This document shows positions 1-8,761 of a stretch of 64,000 nt of DNA, piece by piece. The stretch is taken from NCBI GenBank assembly GCA_016722565.1, contig JADKIU010000001.1:372001-436000 (forward strand), read 5' to 3'. Within the stretch, counting starts at the first letter, position 1; each line of letters begins with the position of its first letter. A program made the translations under genes and the position numbers. The notes below the pieces were generated by a model. The model searched no databases and was not told the origin of the DNA. It saw only the letters and a program-made list of their open reading frames with translations. This stretch comes from Bacteroidota bacterium (GTDB taxonomy: Bacteria > Bacteroidota > Bacteroidia > 2-12-FULL-35-15).

Positions 1-1
1 A

Positions 2-799
2 AATATTGCATTGAATAATCAAACGTATTTTTCAAATCTGGATGTAGAAACCCCCATCAGCTTTCCTCAGAAAATAGCTTGGGCAATTCGAAAGCAATCG
101 CCAGAATTACTTGCTGCATTAAATGCATGGATTGAAAAACGAAAAATGACAGATGACAATATTAAATTGTATGCAAAATATTTTAAAAAGAAAAAGGCGT
201 ATGGAAATGGAATTGAGAAAACTCGCGCACATTCGGGAGGTATTATTTCTGAGTATGATGAACTAATAAAGGTTTATAGTAAAAAGATTGATTGGGACTG
301 GCAACTTTTAGCCTCTCTGGTTTATCAGGAATCACATTTTTCTCCAACCGCACGTTCCTGGGCTGGAGCCAATGGGTTTATGCAACTCATCCCGTCTACA
401 GCCAAACATTATGGCTTAGACACCACAGATGCAACGGCAGAGCAGAGTTTAAAGGCTGGTACAAGTTTTATTTTGGACCTGGACAACTATTGGAAGCGAC
501 AAGTTCCTGATAAGCCGGAACGAATCAAGTTTGTGTTGGCCTCTTACAATGCCGGATTGGGTCATATTATTGATGCCCGTAACCTAGCTCGTAAATATGG
601 AAAAAAGCAAAACGTATGGACGGGAAATGTGGAAAACATGATTTTGCAGAAATCCAATCCACTCATTTATAACGATCCGATTGTAAAGTGTGGCTATTGT
701 CGCGGGCAGGAAACCTATTTATATATTAAGGAGATTTTAAAACGTTACGAATACTATCGAACCCTACCCGATATCGAATCAACTGTGGCAAAAAAATGA
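2..799 (+). CDS. MltF-like lytic transglycosylase (5' end outside window)
   Basis: Cleaves the MurNAc-GlcNAc bond of peptidoglycan in the periplasm or outer membrane. The visible part has the end of a substrate-binding-protein-like domain (PISFPQKIAWAIRK, roughly the first 45 residues) followed by a complete SLT/GH23 domain. The YQESHF motif carries the likely catalytic Glu, about 107 residues into the fragment; GFMQLIPSTA and LASYNAGLGH are the other signature segments. This order is that of MltF. The frame is open to the first bases of the window, so the TTG at 11 is internal and the signal peptide and most of the N-terminal domain are missing. It ends 144 bp before the SiaC-like gene, and I see no terminator there. 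Confidence 0.88.
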   Translation, partial: NIALNNQTYFSNLDVETPISFPQKIAWAIRKQSPELLAALNAWIEKRKMTDDNIKLYAKYFKKKKAYGNGIEKTRAHSGGIISEYDELIKVYSKKIDWDWQLLASLVYQESHFSPTARSWAGANGFMQLIPSTAKHYGLDTTDATAEQSLKAGTSFILDLDNYWKRQVPDKPERIKFVLASYNAGLGHIIDARNLARKYGKKQNVWTGNVENMILQKSNPLIYNDPIVKCGYCRGQETYLYIKEILKRYEYYRTLPDIESTVAKK

Positions 800-943
800 A
801 GAGTATATATTGTATCATAAAATGTATTATCTTTAGTGATGCGTTTGGTAAACGCCATGTACATTTTGATATAAATTACGGATGCAATTGATGATATTTA
901 AAACTACTCTATTTACTTTACCGACATTTAACCCCGACTTTAT

Positions 944-1324
944 ATGAATAATTTACTAATAGAGCGGTCGGTTGAAACACCTGAGATAAACTTTAACTCC
1001 CAAACGGGAGTTCTTAAAGTTGCCGGTCGCGCTTATTCAGGTGACATTACACAGTATTATAAACAGATGAGTGCTTGGCTGGAAGAGTATCTAAAAGAAC
1101 CTCAACAGACGACAGTCATTGAGCTTCAGTTGGATTATTACAACTCGGTATTCATTAAGTTATTATTCTATTTTTTCGAGCGATCGAAGGATGTTCTTCA
1201 GAGTAATAAAAAATTAGTTATTAAATGGTTTCATCAAAAAGATGATGAGGAGAGCATTGAAGATGCACTACGCATTTCTAAAATCATTAGTTTTCCTATT
1301 GAAATAGTCGAATTGGACGAATAG
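944..1324 (+). CDS. SiaC-like regulatory phosphoprotein (DUF1987)
   Basis: A 126-residue protein of the DUF1987/SiaC family. In Pseudomonas aeruginosa SiaC is an anti-anti-sigma-like protein whose phosphorylation on Thr68 is set by a kinase (SiaB) and a PP2C phosphatase (SiaA), and whose unphosphorylated form activates a diguanylate cyclase. The motif LQLDYYNSVFIKLL places Ser68 at the phosphoacceptor position. The next gene, 33 bp on by the preferred start, encodes a SpoIIE/PP2C-type phosphatase, the expected partner. No SiaB-like kinase or diguanylate cyclase lies within the window. The family call is firm; the downstream target is unknown. Confidence 0.85.
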   Translation: MNNLLIERSVETPEINFNSQTGVLKVAGRAYSGDITQYYKQMSAWLEEYLKEPQQTTVIELQLDYYNSVFIKLLFYFFERSKDVLQSNKKLVIKWFHQKDDEESIEDALRISKIISFPIEIVELDE

Positions 1325-1357
1325 TTATTGCAATTAGAGTTTACTAAAACGATATTT

Positions 1358-3730
1358 TTGAAAAAGCAATTTTTAATTTTTAACATTTTTCTTTTTATGT
1401 TTTTTGGTTTGGAAGTTTTTTCCAAACAAAATCCAGCAGACTCTCTTCGCACAATTTTAACTACTATCAAAAATGATAGTATCAAAGTGGAAGTGCTCCA
1501 CCAGTTATCACAAACGACAGACTCACTTAATTATTCATTAAAGGCATTAGACATTGCGCAGCGTAATGGCAATAAACGAGGTGTTGCATTGTCATTGTTA
1601 GATATTGGTCGTTATTATTATTTTGATGGCAAAGAAGATGTTTCTCTTTCTTATTTGATGAAAGCAATTGTAAGTGCGGAGGAAATAAAGGATAAAAAAA
1701 TATTAATCAGCGCTTATCGCTATATCGGTTTTGTCTACCGGCCTCACGATTCGTTTATGGCTGAAAGCTTCTATAAAAAAAGCTATACAATGGCTATTGA
1801 AACCCAAGACGAACTCTCTGCTTCTTATGCATTGAGCGCTCTTGGCAATATTTATGAAGGTTCATACAAAGGCTCTACAGGGAATAATCAAATCGCTTTA
1901 AAATATTATTTGCAAAGTTTAGAGATTCGTAAACGACTTGGTTCTCCCTCTGAAATTGCATCTTCCTTAAATGAAACTTCACGTGTATACGATCTTCTCG
2001 GGGAATATAACAAAGGTTTGGAGTTGAGATTAGATGGATTAAAAATCGCAGAGCAATCCGGCAGTATCGATAATATTGTTTATTTATCTGCTCGCTTAGG
2101 GAATGATTACAGCACTCGTTTTCATGACCATAAAAAAGGGTTGGATTATCTATTGAAAGCATATGCAATTGGTGTAAAACAAAAAAACAATTTTGATGTG
2201 ATGTTTGAGGTTAACAGAGGATTAGCTTTTTCCTATTCTTCTTTGGGTGAAATGGCGAAATCAAATGAGTTTTATAAAGCAGCAATTTTGTTGAATGACT
2301 CGATTCGTGCGAAAGAGCAAAAAAACGATTATAATCTTTCCGGTGTAAAGCACGATTTAGAGCAACAGCTGGACCGCCAAAAACAATTGTTAAAAGATTC
2401 CGAAATTCTTAAGGAGAAGGCAAAAGCGGAAGAACAAACAACCATTCGAAATGCATCTTTGATTGGCTCCGGACTGGTTTTAATTCTTTTGATTATTCTT
2501 TTTAGGGGATATAAACAAAAACAAAAATCGAATTTGGAGCTGGATGAAAAAAATAGGAAAATAGAAACAGCCTTTGAAACACTCGCTGTGAGTGAGCGTA
2601 AATTTAAACTCATTACAGAGACCATCACGGATGTGTTCTATTTATACAATATTGTAGAAAAAAAATACGAATACATCAGTCCGAATTGCCTCTCTATTCT
2701 TGGTTTGTCACAACAGTTTTTTTATGAAGGACGAAGCTCTAAAATTGTTGTTCATAAGGACGATTTGGCACTTGTGGTTGACGCAAATGTTAAAATTGAT
2801 TCCGGTGTTGCCTATGATATTGAATATCGAATACTTATTGACGGGCAAATCAAATGGATTGCTGAAAAATCTTCACCGATCTATGATGAAAATGGGAAGT
2901 TGGTTAAAAATTCGGGAATTTGCAGAGACATCACCAGAAAAAAATCAAACGAAGAAAAGATTCGCAAAAAGAATAAGGACATTACGGATAGTCTTTTGTA
3001 TGCAAAGGCCATTCAAGATGCTATACTTGTGCCCAAGGAAGAGATGATGAAAAAGTTACGCGACTTTTTTATCTTATACAAACCGAAAGAAATTGTGAGT
3101 GGGGATTTTTATTTTTATAAAGAAACGGATAAAGGATTGTATGTTGCGGTTGCAGATTGCACCGGGCATGGTGTTCCTGCAGGATTTATGAGCATGCTCG
3201 GGAACGCATTCCTCAATGAAATTATAAATGAACACAGTTCCATTTCTCCCGCTAAAATTTTAGATCAATTGCGCGAGCATATTATTAATTCACTTCATCA
3301 AAAGATGGATGTGGAAAGCAAAGATGGAATGGATGTCGCGATGTTGTATTTCGATCATGAGCAATCAACAGTACAATATGCGGGAGCATTTAATCCTTTA
3401 TATATTATTCGTAACGGAGAGTTGAAAGAAATGAAAGCAGATTTGTTTCCTGTAGGGATAAATTTTGCAAACAGCAAACCTCCTTTTACAAATCATAAAC
3501 TCCAACTGCATAAAGGTGATTCACTCTATATATTTAGTGATGGGTACTATGATCAGTTTGGTGGACCGAATGGACGAAAGTTTTTGAAAAAACAAATGCA
3601 ACATCTGTTTCTGTCGATACAAGATAAAAACATGAAGGAGCAAGAGCAGATTTTACATCAAACATTTGTGAGCTGGAAAGGAAGTCTGGAGCAAGTAGAT
3701 GATGTATTAGTATTGGGTATTCGAATTTAA
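1358..3730 (+). CDS. Exported TPR / transmembrane / PAS / SpoIIE-type serine phosphatase
   Basis: A membrane sensor phosphatase of about 790 residues. The in-frame TTG at 1358 gives a signal peptide (MKKQFLIFNIFLFMFFGLEV); an earlier TTG at 1328 adds a non-signal-like leader. Order: TPR-type helical repeats about 50-310, coiled coil, one transmembrane helix about 366-386 (LIGSGLVLILLIILF), PAS about 417-530, then a linker (DSLLYAKAIQDAIL) and a SpoIIE/PP2C domain. The catalytic domain keeps metal-binding motifs SGDFY (about 580), ADCTGHGVPAG (about 599) and FSDGYYDQ (about 726), so it should be active. The TPRs lie outside the cytoplasm and the phosphatase inside. It follows the SiaC-like gene and probably dephosphorylates that protein. 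Confidence 0.88.
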   Translation: MKKQFLIFNIFLFMFFGLEVFSKQNPADSLRTILTTIKNDSIKVEVLHQLSQTTDSLNYSLKALDIAQRNGNKRGVALSLLDIGRYYYFDGKEDVSLSYLMKAIVSAEEIKDKKILISAYRYIGFVYRPHDSFMAESFYKKSYTMAIETQDELSASYALSALGNIYEGSYKGSTGNNQIALKYYLQSLEIRKRLGSPSEIASSLNETSRVYDLLGEYNKGLELRLDGLKIAEQSGSIDNIVYLSARLGNDYSTRFHDHKKGLDYLLKAYAIGVKQKNNFDVMFEVNRGLAFSYSSLGEMAKSNEFYKAAILLNDSIRAKEQKNDYNLSGVKHDLEQQLDRQKQLLKDSEILKEKAKAEEQTTIRNASLIGSGLVLILLIILFRGYKQKQKSNLELDEKNRKIETAFETLAVSERKFKLITETITDVFYLYNIVEKKYEYISPNCLSILGLSQQFFYEGRSSKIVVHKDDLALVVDANVKIDSGVAYDIEYRILIDGQIKWIAEKSSPIYDENGKLVKNSGICRDITRKKSNEEKIRKKNKDITDSLLYAKAIQDAILVPKEEMMKKLRDFFILYKPKEIVSGDFYFYKETDKGLYVAVADCTGHGVPAGFMSMLGNAFLNEIINEHSSISPAKILDQLREHIINSLHQKMDVESKDGMDVAMLYFDHEQSTVQYAGAFNPLYIIRNGELKEMKADLFPVGINFANSKPPFTNHKLQLHKGDSLYIFSDGYYDQFGGPNGRKFLKKQMQHLFLSIQDKNMKEQEQILHQTFVSWKGSLEQVDDVLVLGIRI

Positions 3731-4689
3731 TTCTTGTTGAATCGTTTTGTTCTCCATTCTGCTTGCTGTGCACTGTTTAGGAATGTCCATGCAACCAATC
3801 GACTAATTTTATTTCCTTGTTTCATTTCGATTGTCTTTACGGTATGTGCATTTTCATGTTCCAATTCGGCATAAATGTCTGATAAATTACTGCTTTTGGA
3901 GACAAGCGAAGTGAACCACAAACAATTTCTGGAGAACAATGCACTTTCTTTTATCATGGTAGATAGAAATTGTTTTTCTCCACCTTTGCACCAAAGTTCG
4001 CGCTGCTGACCTCCAAAATTCAGAATTGTTTTTTTTACTTTCCCACCACTCAAATTTTTTACTTTACGGGTTGCTCCTTCCATTGCTTCTGCTAACGAAG
4101 AATGAAATGGCGGATTACAGATTGTGACGTCAAAAAATTCCTCCGGTTTTATGATTCCCTTGAAAGTGGCAGAAGTAGTTGGTTGTTTGCGGACCTCTAT
4201 TCCAATTAATGAGGGATTGGATAGAATAATTTTTTTTGCAGATTCTATCGCCAACGATTCGATTTCCGAGCCAACAACACTCCATCCATATTCATCGTTA
4301 GCAATAATTGGATAGATACAATTTGCGCCACAACCAATGTCCAGCATCCGGATTGATTTTCCGGTCGGAATAGTTCCATTGTTGCTTGTGCTCAGTAAAT
4401 CTGCAATGTAATGAATGTAATCGGCTCTGCCAGGAACAGGTGGGCAAAGAAAGTTTGCAGGAATGTCCCAGAATGAAATGTGATAGAATGCTTTTAGCAA
4501 TGCTTTGTTCAACGCTTTTACTGCATCGGGATTTGAAAAGTCGATGGTTTCGTTTTGATACTCGTTTGTATAAACAAATTCTGAAAGTCCAGAATATTCG
4601 CTTATCAGCATTTTAAAATCGTAACGTGAACGATGCCTGTTGCGTGGATGCAACGTTTCTTTTTCTGTTATGTTCTTTTTTTCTTTCAA
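3727..4689 (-). CDS. rlmF: 23S rRNA (adenine(1618)-N6)-methyltransferase RlmF
   Basis: Methylates N6 of A1618 in 23S rRNA using SAM. The family hallmark TLHPRNRHRSRYDF lies near the N terminus, followed by the SAM-binding segment LDIGCGANCIYPI (about 114) and the catalytic CNPPFHSS (about 190), an NPPF motif typical of N6-adenine methyltransferases. The frame is open further upstream but overlaps the end of the DsrE-like gene. The only plausible starts after that stop are GTG 4695 and TTG 4689; I choose TTG, giving MKEKKNITEKETLHPRNRH. It converges with the SpoIIE gene, the two ends overlapping by 4 bp. Confidence 0.9.
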   Translation of the reverse strand: MKEKKNITEKETLHPRNRHRSRYDFKMLISEYSGLSEFVYTNEYQNETIDFSNPDAVKALNKALLKAFYHISFWDIPANFLCPPVPGRADYIHYIADLLSTSNNGTIPTGKSIRMLDIGCGANCIYPIIANDEYGWSVVGSEIESLAIESAKKIILSNPSLIGIEVRKQPTTSATFKGIIKPEEFFDVTICNPPFHSSLAEAMEGATRKVKNLSGGKVKKTILNFGGQQRELWCKGGEKQFLSTMIKESALFSRNCLWFTSLVSKSSNLSDIYAELEHENAHTVKTIEMKQGNKISRLVAWTFLNSAQQAEWRTKRFNKN

Positions 4690-4726
4690 TTGCACGTCCG
4701 TTAATCCGTATTCACAAAGATACTTT

Positions 4727-5389
4727 TTATCCGCCAAAACAGAATGTGCAACCCAATTCCTGAACCCGGTTGAGCGCCCAAATCCCACTCGGTACTATTT
4801 TTACACCCGGTATCAGATTATCTGTAAAGTCTTTTTGAACGTCTTCTTTTTTTAGTTTTAGAAGTTCTGCTAGTCCTTCTACCCCTCCTTCAATGGATTT
4901 ACCACAAACGCAAATCATTCCTCCACGCTTTTGAAAAAGTTCAATGCATTCGTCATCTTCTGTTTTGCATGTTGCAAATACATTTCTCAAAGCCATCTTT
5001 CCTGTTTCATCATCTTTTAGATCAATACGCTTACCAAATTCATATTTTTTCCACAACGGATCACCAAATGCGAAGCCGAAACCGGCATATCGTAATACCA
5101 GTACTACAGAAATTTCGTTGTCGGTTATTCCCATCTCATTGTATGTGTCCATTAGTGTAAGGGCCCATTTGACGGAAGCACCATGATTGTGTTTGGTCAT
5201 GTCAAACACCATCTTATGCTTTTTGCCTTCCATTTGAGCAAACCATTTTTCTGCATCTTCATCGCTTTTTGTTGGAGCGTTTTCAGCTGTTGCTTTTAAT
5301 GGTGCAATTGCGGCAGACAATCCGAATGCGGCTGCGCCACCAAGAAGTGTTGTTAAAAAGCCTCTGCGATGTGTAGTTGGGGATTTCAT
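4727..5389 (-). CDS. Tat-exported DsrE-like protein
   Basis: A 220-residue protein with a twin-arginine signal (THRRGFLTTLLGGAAAFGLS), so it is probably exported folded. The mature part resembles the DsrE/DsrF-like fold of small sulfur-transfer and redox proteins: ALTLMDTYNEMGI, VVLVLRYAGFGFAF and a C-terminal GVKIVPSGIWALNRVQELG. Cysteines occur as CKTEDDEC, ICVCGKS and a terminal CTFC, which could support thiol or metal chemistry; that is inference. A TACATTTG -7 box lies about 50 nt upstream of the ATG, and a terminator separates it from the preceding T9SS gene. It ends 37 bp before rlmF, so the two are likely co-transcribed. Confidence 0.7.
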   Translation of the reverse strand: MKSPTTHRRGFLTTLLGGAAAFGLSAAIAPLKATAENAPTKSDEDAEKWFAQMEGKKHKMVFDMTKHNHGASVKWALTLMDTYNEMGITDNEISVVLVLRYAGFGFAFGDPLWKKYEFGKRIDLKDDETGKMALRNVFATCKTEDDECIELFQKRGGMICVCGKSIEGGVEGLAELLKLKKEDVQKDFTDNLIPGVKIVPSGIWALNRVQELGCTFCFGG

Positions 5390-5438
5390 AGATAGATTGT
5401 TTTGTTGAATAGACGTAGAATGTAAAAAAGGATGCTCT

Positions 5439-5446
5439 CAAATGTA
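5439..5446 (-). promoter_or_regulatory. -7 box of the DsrE-like/rlmF operon
   Basis: TACATTTG on the minus strand matches the Bacteroidota primary-sigma -7 consensus TAnnTTTG. It lies between the upstream terminator and the ATG at 5389. No TTTG -33 element is clear. Confidence 0.55.
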
Positions 5447-5460
5447 AAATAAAGTATTGA

Positions 5461-5495
5461 AACTAAAAAGGCGCCATTACAGCGCCTTTTTAGTT
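5461..5495 (-). terminator. Intrinsic terminator of the T9SS cargo gene
   Basis: Perfect 14-bp inverted repeat (AACTAAAAAGGCGC / GCGCCTTTTTAGTT) around a 7-nt loop, 15 bp past the stop of the 5510-6433 gene. The A/T-rich outer stem supplies the U-tract. Confidence 0.85.
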
Positions 5496-5509
5496 GGATA
5501 AGTCAATGC

Positions 5510-6433
5510 TTATTTAATGCTCAATTTAGAAGTAGATGTTTTACCATTCATTTCTACTTGAATAAAATACATTCCGGATGCATATCCTTCAATGTTTAAC
5601 GTTTGAATTCCGTTTGCAACAACAGCAGTTGATTGTAAACGTTGACCCAATGTGTTCATTACACTTACAACCACTTTTTCTCCATTGAATGCAGTTAAAT
5701 CAACTGAAACAGATTGTGAAGCAGGGTTTGGATATACTTCAAATGTTGACAAATTGTTGTCTTCAATTCCTGAAATTCCACCACAAAAGAATACTTCTCC
5801 GTTAAAAATACGCGGGCTGTTGATTACGTTGAATGGGTATTCACCACCATTACCTTCTGTTACAGAAAAATAAGAATTGGAAGCAGCAACAGTTCCAACA
5901 GTAGTTCCGTTCGTGTAGTTCAATGGTGTTCCTGAGTTGGTTCCAGTTACATAAAATGCGTAAGTAGTTCCAGCAAGCATCGACATGTTTAAGTTTACCG
6001 GTACTTTAGTAAATACACCAGCTGTAGTTGACGTAGAAACTACGTTTGCAGAATCTAAAAAGATCCAACCTGCTGAAGATGTTTCACTGCCTAGAAAAGT
6101 GCCAAGTTTATAAAAAATAGCAAAATTCCATGTACCTGCATCCACACTTACACTGAATGTTTCCAATGTAAAGTTCGTTGCAACAATGATGTCGAACATG
6201 TTTCCATGAAATCCGTTTCCGGCAACCGAATCCACTTTAAGTGAATCGCAAGAGCCTAAGCCACCACCTACTTTTATGGTATTTGAAGTTGGAGCGGATT
6301 TAACTTGAGCTAAAATTTCTTGTTTTTGTGCTTCAGTAAATCTTGTTGTTGATTTTGCTCTGTCTGATTGCCCGAACGCAGCAGCCGAGAAAAGCAAAGT
6401 TGATACTGTTAAGAATGTGTAGATTTTTTTCAT
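5510..6433 (-). CDS. Secreted protein with T9SS type A sorting domain
   Basis: A 307-residue secreted protein. Residues 1-21 form a Sec signal (MKKIYTFLTVSTLLFSAAAFG). The middle (about 40-215) is a beta-rich, Ser/Thr/Gly-rich domain I cannot assign. The C-terminal 75 residues are a classical T9SS type A sorting domain: FEVYPNPASQSVSVDL, VSVMNTLGQRL, YASGMYFIQVEMNGK and final TSKLSIK. It is therefore probably carried across the outer membrane by T9SS and attached or released there. It has its own -7 box (TACCTTTG) and terminator, so it is likely monocistronic. Confidence 0.85.
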   Translation of the reverse strand: MKKIYTFLTVSTLLFSAAAFGQSDRAKSTTRFTEAQKQEILAQVKSAPTSNTIKVGGGLGSCDSLKVDSVAGNGFHGNMFDIIVATNFTLETFSVSVDAGTWNFAIFYKLGTFLGSETSSAGWIFLDSANVVSTSTTAGVFTKVPVNLNMSMLAGTTYAFYVTGTNSGTPLNYTNGTTVGTVAASNSYFSVTEGNGGEYPFNVINSPRIFNGEVFFCGGISGIEDNNLSTFEVYPNPASQSVSVDLTAFNGEKVVVSVMNTLGQRLQSTAVVANGIQTLNIEGYASGMYFIQVEMNGKTSTSKLSIK

Positions 6434-6461
6434 AGGGATGATTTAAGTTAGTTTATATATG

Positions 6462-6469
6462 CAAAGGTA
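6462..6469 (-). promoter_or_regulatory. -7 box of the T9SS cargo gene
   Basis: TACCTTTG on the minus strand, an exact TAnnTTTG match 28 nt upstream of the ATG at 6433. Confidence 0.6.
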
Positions 6470-6576
6470 GTTCATTCTTAGTTTTAAACTGAGAAAATAT
6501 ACATGATTGTGAGCAGGTATATCAACTGTTGAGTGTTTCTGTTCGATTAATTTATGCCTCATTTGCAAGTTATTCC

Positions 6577-6584
6577 TAAATTTG
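6577..6584 (+). promoter_or_regulatory. -7 box of prc
   Basis: TAAATTTG, an exact TAnnTTTG match ending 16 nt before the prc ATG; it implies a very short leader. Confidence 0.55.
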
Positions 6585-6600
6585 TGCAAATTACTCATCG

Positions 6601-8748
6601 ATGCTCCATAAATTATTGTTTGAATGGAAGAAACCTGTTCTGCTATTCTTCTGTTTGACAATTGTCCCTCTTTTTACTTTTTCACAAACTGAATCGCAAA
6701 AAAGATATGCTGAACAAGCATTTATGGTTGCGAAAGTATTGGAAAAATATCACTATAAACCACAGGTCTTAAACAACGATTTATCTGCGAAGCTTCATTC
6801 GGAATTTATTCAGTCGCTGGATCCATCCGGAATCTACTTCACCAAAAGCGACATCCAACAATTGAAAAAATGGGATGATCTACTGGATGATGAAATAAGA
6901 AATCGGTCGACCAACTACCTTGCTGCCATTACCGATTTATATAAAAAGCGTTTATTGCATGCTGATAGCATTATTACTGCTATTGGCGAAAAGCCATTTA
7001 ATTTTAATGAAAAAGATACGATTCACTTTCTAAATAAAAAGGCAGACATCAATTATTCTGTTGATGATAAAGCACTGGTGAAACGTTGGACCAAATGGAT
7101 GAAATATCAAACATTGGAGATGTTGTACACACCTAAAGATAAGGATGAAGATCCTTTTACCATGGATCCGAAAGATGTGTTGAAAAAAGAGGCTGAAGTT
7201 AGAGCGAAGATTGTCACCCGCAATAAACGTACAATTAAGCGCATTCTTGAAAATTCAGATGGATATGAAAATTATATGTCGTCACAATTCATCAATAAGT
7301 TTGTTTCGATATTTGATCCCCATACTTCTTTTTTCTCCGCTTCCGAGAAACAAGATTTTGAATCCTCTATTTCTACCAGTGAACTTTCTTTCGGTTTTTA
7401 TTTTAACGAAAACGAAACCGGTGAAATTGAAATTGTATACTTAACTCCCGGTGGTTCTGCTTGGAAATCGAATCAACTTCACAAAGGCGACATCATTTTA
7501 AAAGTAAAACCCAAGGATGGGAAACAACTCGATTTAACTGCCGTTAGCTCGGAAGAAGCGACTGAGTTGATGTATTCCTTTAATGATAACGAAGCAGAAT
7601 TTACCATACGGAAAACAAACGGACAAATAAAAGACGTTTCATTGATCAAATCAAAAGTGCGCTCAGATGAAAATGTTGTGAAGAGCTACATCTTAAACGG
7701 TGAAAAGAAAGTGGGTTATATTTCCCTTCCCAGCTTTTATACGGAATGGGAGAACAACAATCCATTAGGTTGCGCCAACGATGTAGCAAAGGAAATTGTG
7801 AAGCTGCAAGAAGAAAATATCGAAGCATTGATTATTGATTTGAGATACAATGGCGGTGGGTCGGTGCATGAAGCAATGGGACTAATCGGATTGTTTATTA
7901 ATGAAGGTCCTCTCTGTATTTTTAAAATACGTAACGAAAAACCGGTTTTGTTAAAAGACATGAATCGTGGAACAGCGTATAATGGCCCAATGGCGATTAT
8001 GGTAAACGGGATGAGCGCTTCTGCCTCCGAAATATTTTCGGCTACACTGCAAGATTATAATCGTGCTGTACTTGTTGGTAGTTCAACCTATGGCAAATCC
8101 ACCGGTCAGATTATTATTCCCCTTGATACCACGTACAGCCTGCCGGAAGTGATTTCCGGAGCGTTGACCAACACACAAAGCAGTTTAGGATACATTAAAA
8201 TTACTACGGATGGATTTTATAGAGTCACCAATGCCACGCATCAGAAAAAAGGCGTGATGCCGGATGTGCCTTTATTGGAGCCCTATTTTTACACAGATTA
8301 CAAGGAGTCTGCTTCACCGTATGCACTTTCGAACGATAGCATTGTAAAAAAAGTCATCTACGTGCCTTTGTCTCCATTGCCACTATTGGATTTAAATACT
8401 AAAAGCCGTGAACGTGTTTCGCAAAATACCAACTTTAAACGTTTAAACACCATTAACGATTCTTTGAAAAGCATGTCCAATTTGGAAACTGCTATTATTT
8501 TGAGTCCTCAGTTTTTTAAGAAAAATGAAAAAATTATCCAGTTGCTGCAAGAGGAAATGGAGCAACATTTATACGATTCTTCCAAAACCTATGTGGTAGC
8601 CAATCATCTTTACGACAAGAAAGTAATTGATTTTGATGAGTTCACTAAGGAAATCAATACACGCTCGTTGGAAACGATTCAAACGGACATATATATTGAA
8701 GAAACGTATTACGTTCTTAAAGATTTAATTACTTTTATCAAAAACTAA
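6601..8748 (+). CDS. prc: Tail-specific (C-terminal processing) protease Prc, S41 family
   Basis: A periplasmic serine protease that degrades or trims proteins from their C terminus. At 715 residues it matches the long Prc/Tsp class. Order: signal peptide (LLFFCLTIVPLFTFSQ), N-terminal helical domain about 35-235, PDZ about 240-330 (FGFYFNENETGEIEIVYLTP), S41 core about 360-560, C-terminal helical domain. The S41 core has IIDLRYNGGGSVHEA, then the nucleophile in GMSASASE (Ser474) and the general-base Lys in TYGKSTGQ (Lys499). The 25-residue spacing equals that of E. coli Prc Ser430/Lys455. ATG 6601 sits just downstream of a -7 box. The next gene starts 13 bp after its stop. Confidence 0.93.
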   Translation: MLHKLLFEWKKPVLLFFCLTIVPLFTFSQTESQKRYAEQAFMVAKVLEKYHYKPQVLNNDLSAKLHSEFIQSLDPSGIYFTKSDIQQLKKWDDLLDDEIRNRSTNYLAAITDLYKKRLLHADSIITAIGEKPFNFNEKDTIHFLNKKADINYSVDDKALVKRWTKWMKYQTLEMLYTPKDKDEDPFTMDPKDVLKKEAEVRAKIVTRNKRTIKRILENSDGYENYMSSQFINKFVSIFDPHTSFFSASEKQDFESSISTSELSFGFYFNENETGEIEIVYLTPGGSAWKSNQLHKGDIILKVKPKDGKQLDLTAVSSEEATELMYSFNDNEAEFTIRKTNGQIKDVSLIKSKVRSDENVVKSYILNGEKKVGYISLPSFYTEWENNNPLGCANDVAKEIVKLQEENIEALIIDLRYNGGGSVHEAMGLIGLFINEGPLCIFKIRNEKPVLLKDMNRGTAYNGPMAIMVNGMSASASEIFSATLQDYNRAVLVGSSTYGKSTGQIIIPLDTTYSLPEVISGALTNTQSSLGYIKITTDGFYRVTNATHQKKGVMPDVPLLEPYFYTDYKESASPYALSNDSIVKKVIYVPLSPLPLLDLNTKSRERVSQNTNFKRLNTINDSLKSMSNLETAIILSPQFFKKNEKIIQLLQEEMEQHLYDSSKTYVVANHLYDKKVIDFDEFTKEINTRSLETIQTDIYIEETYYVLKDLITFIKN

Positions 8749-8761
8749 ACAAACACACCTC

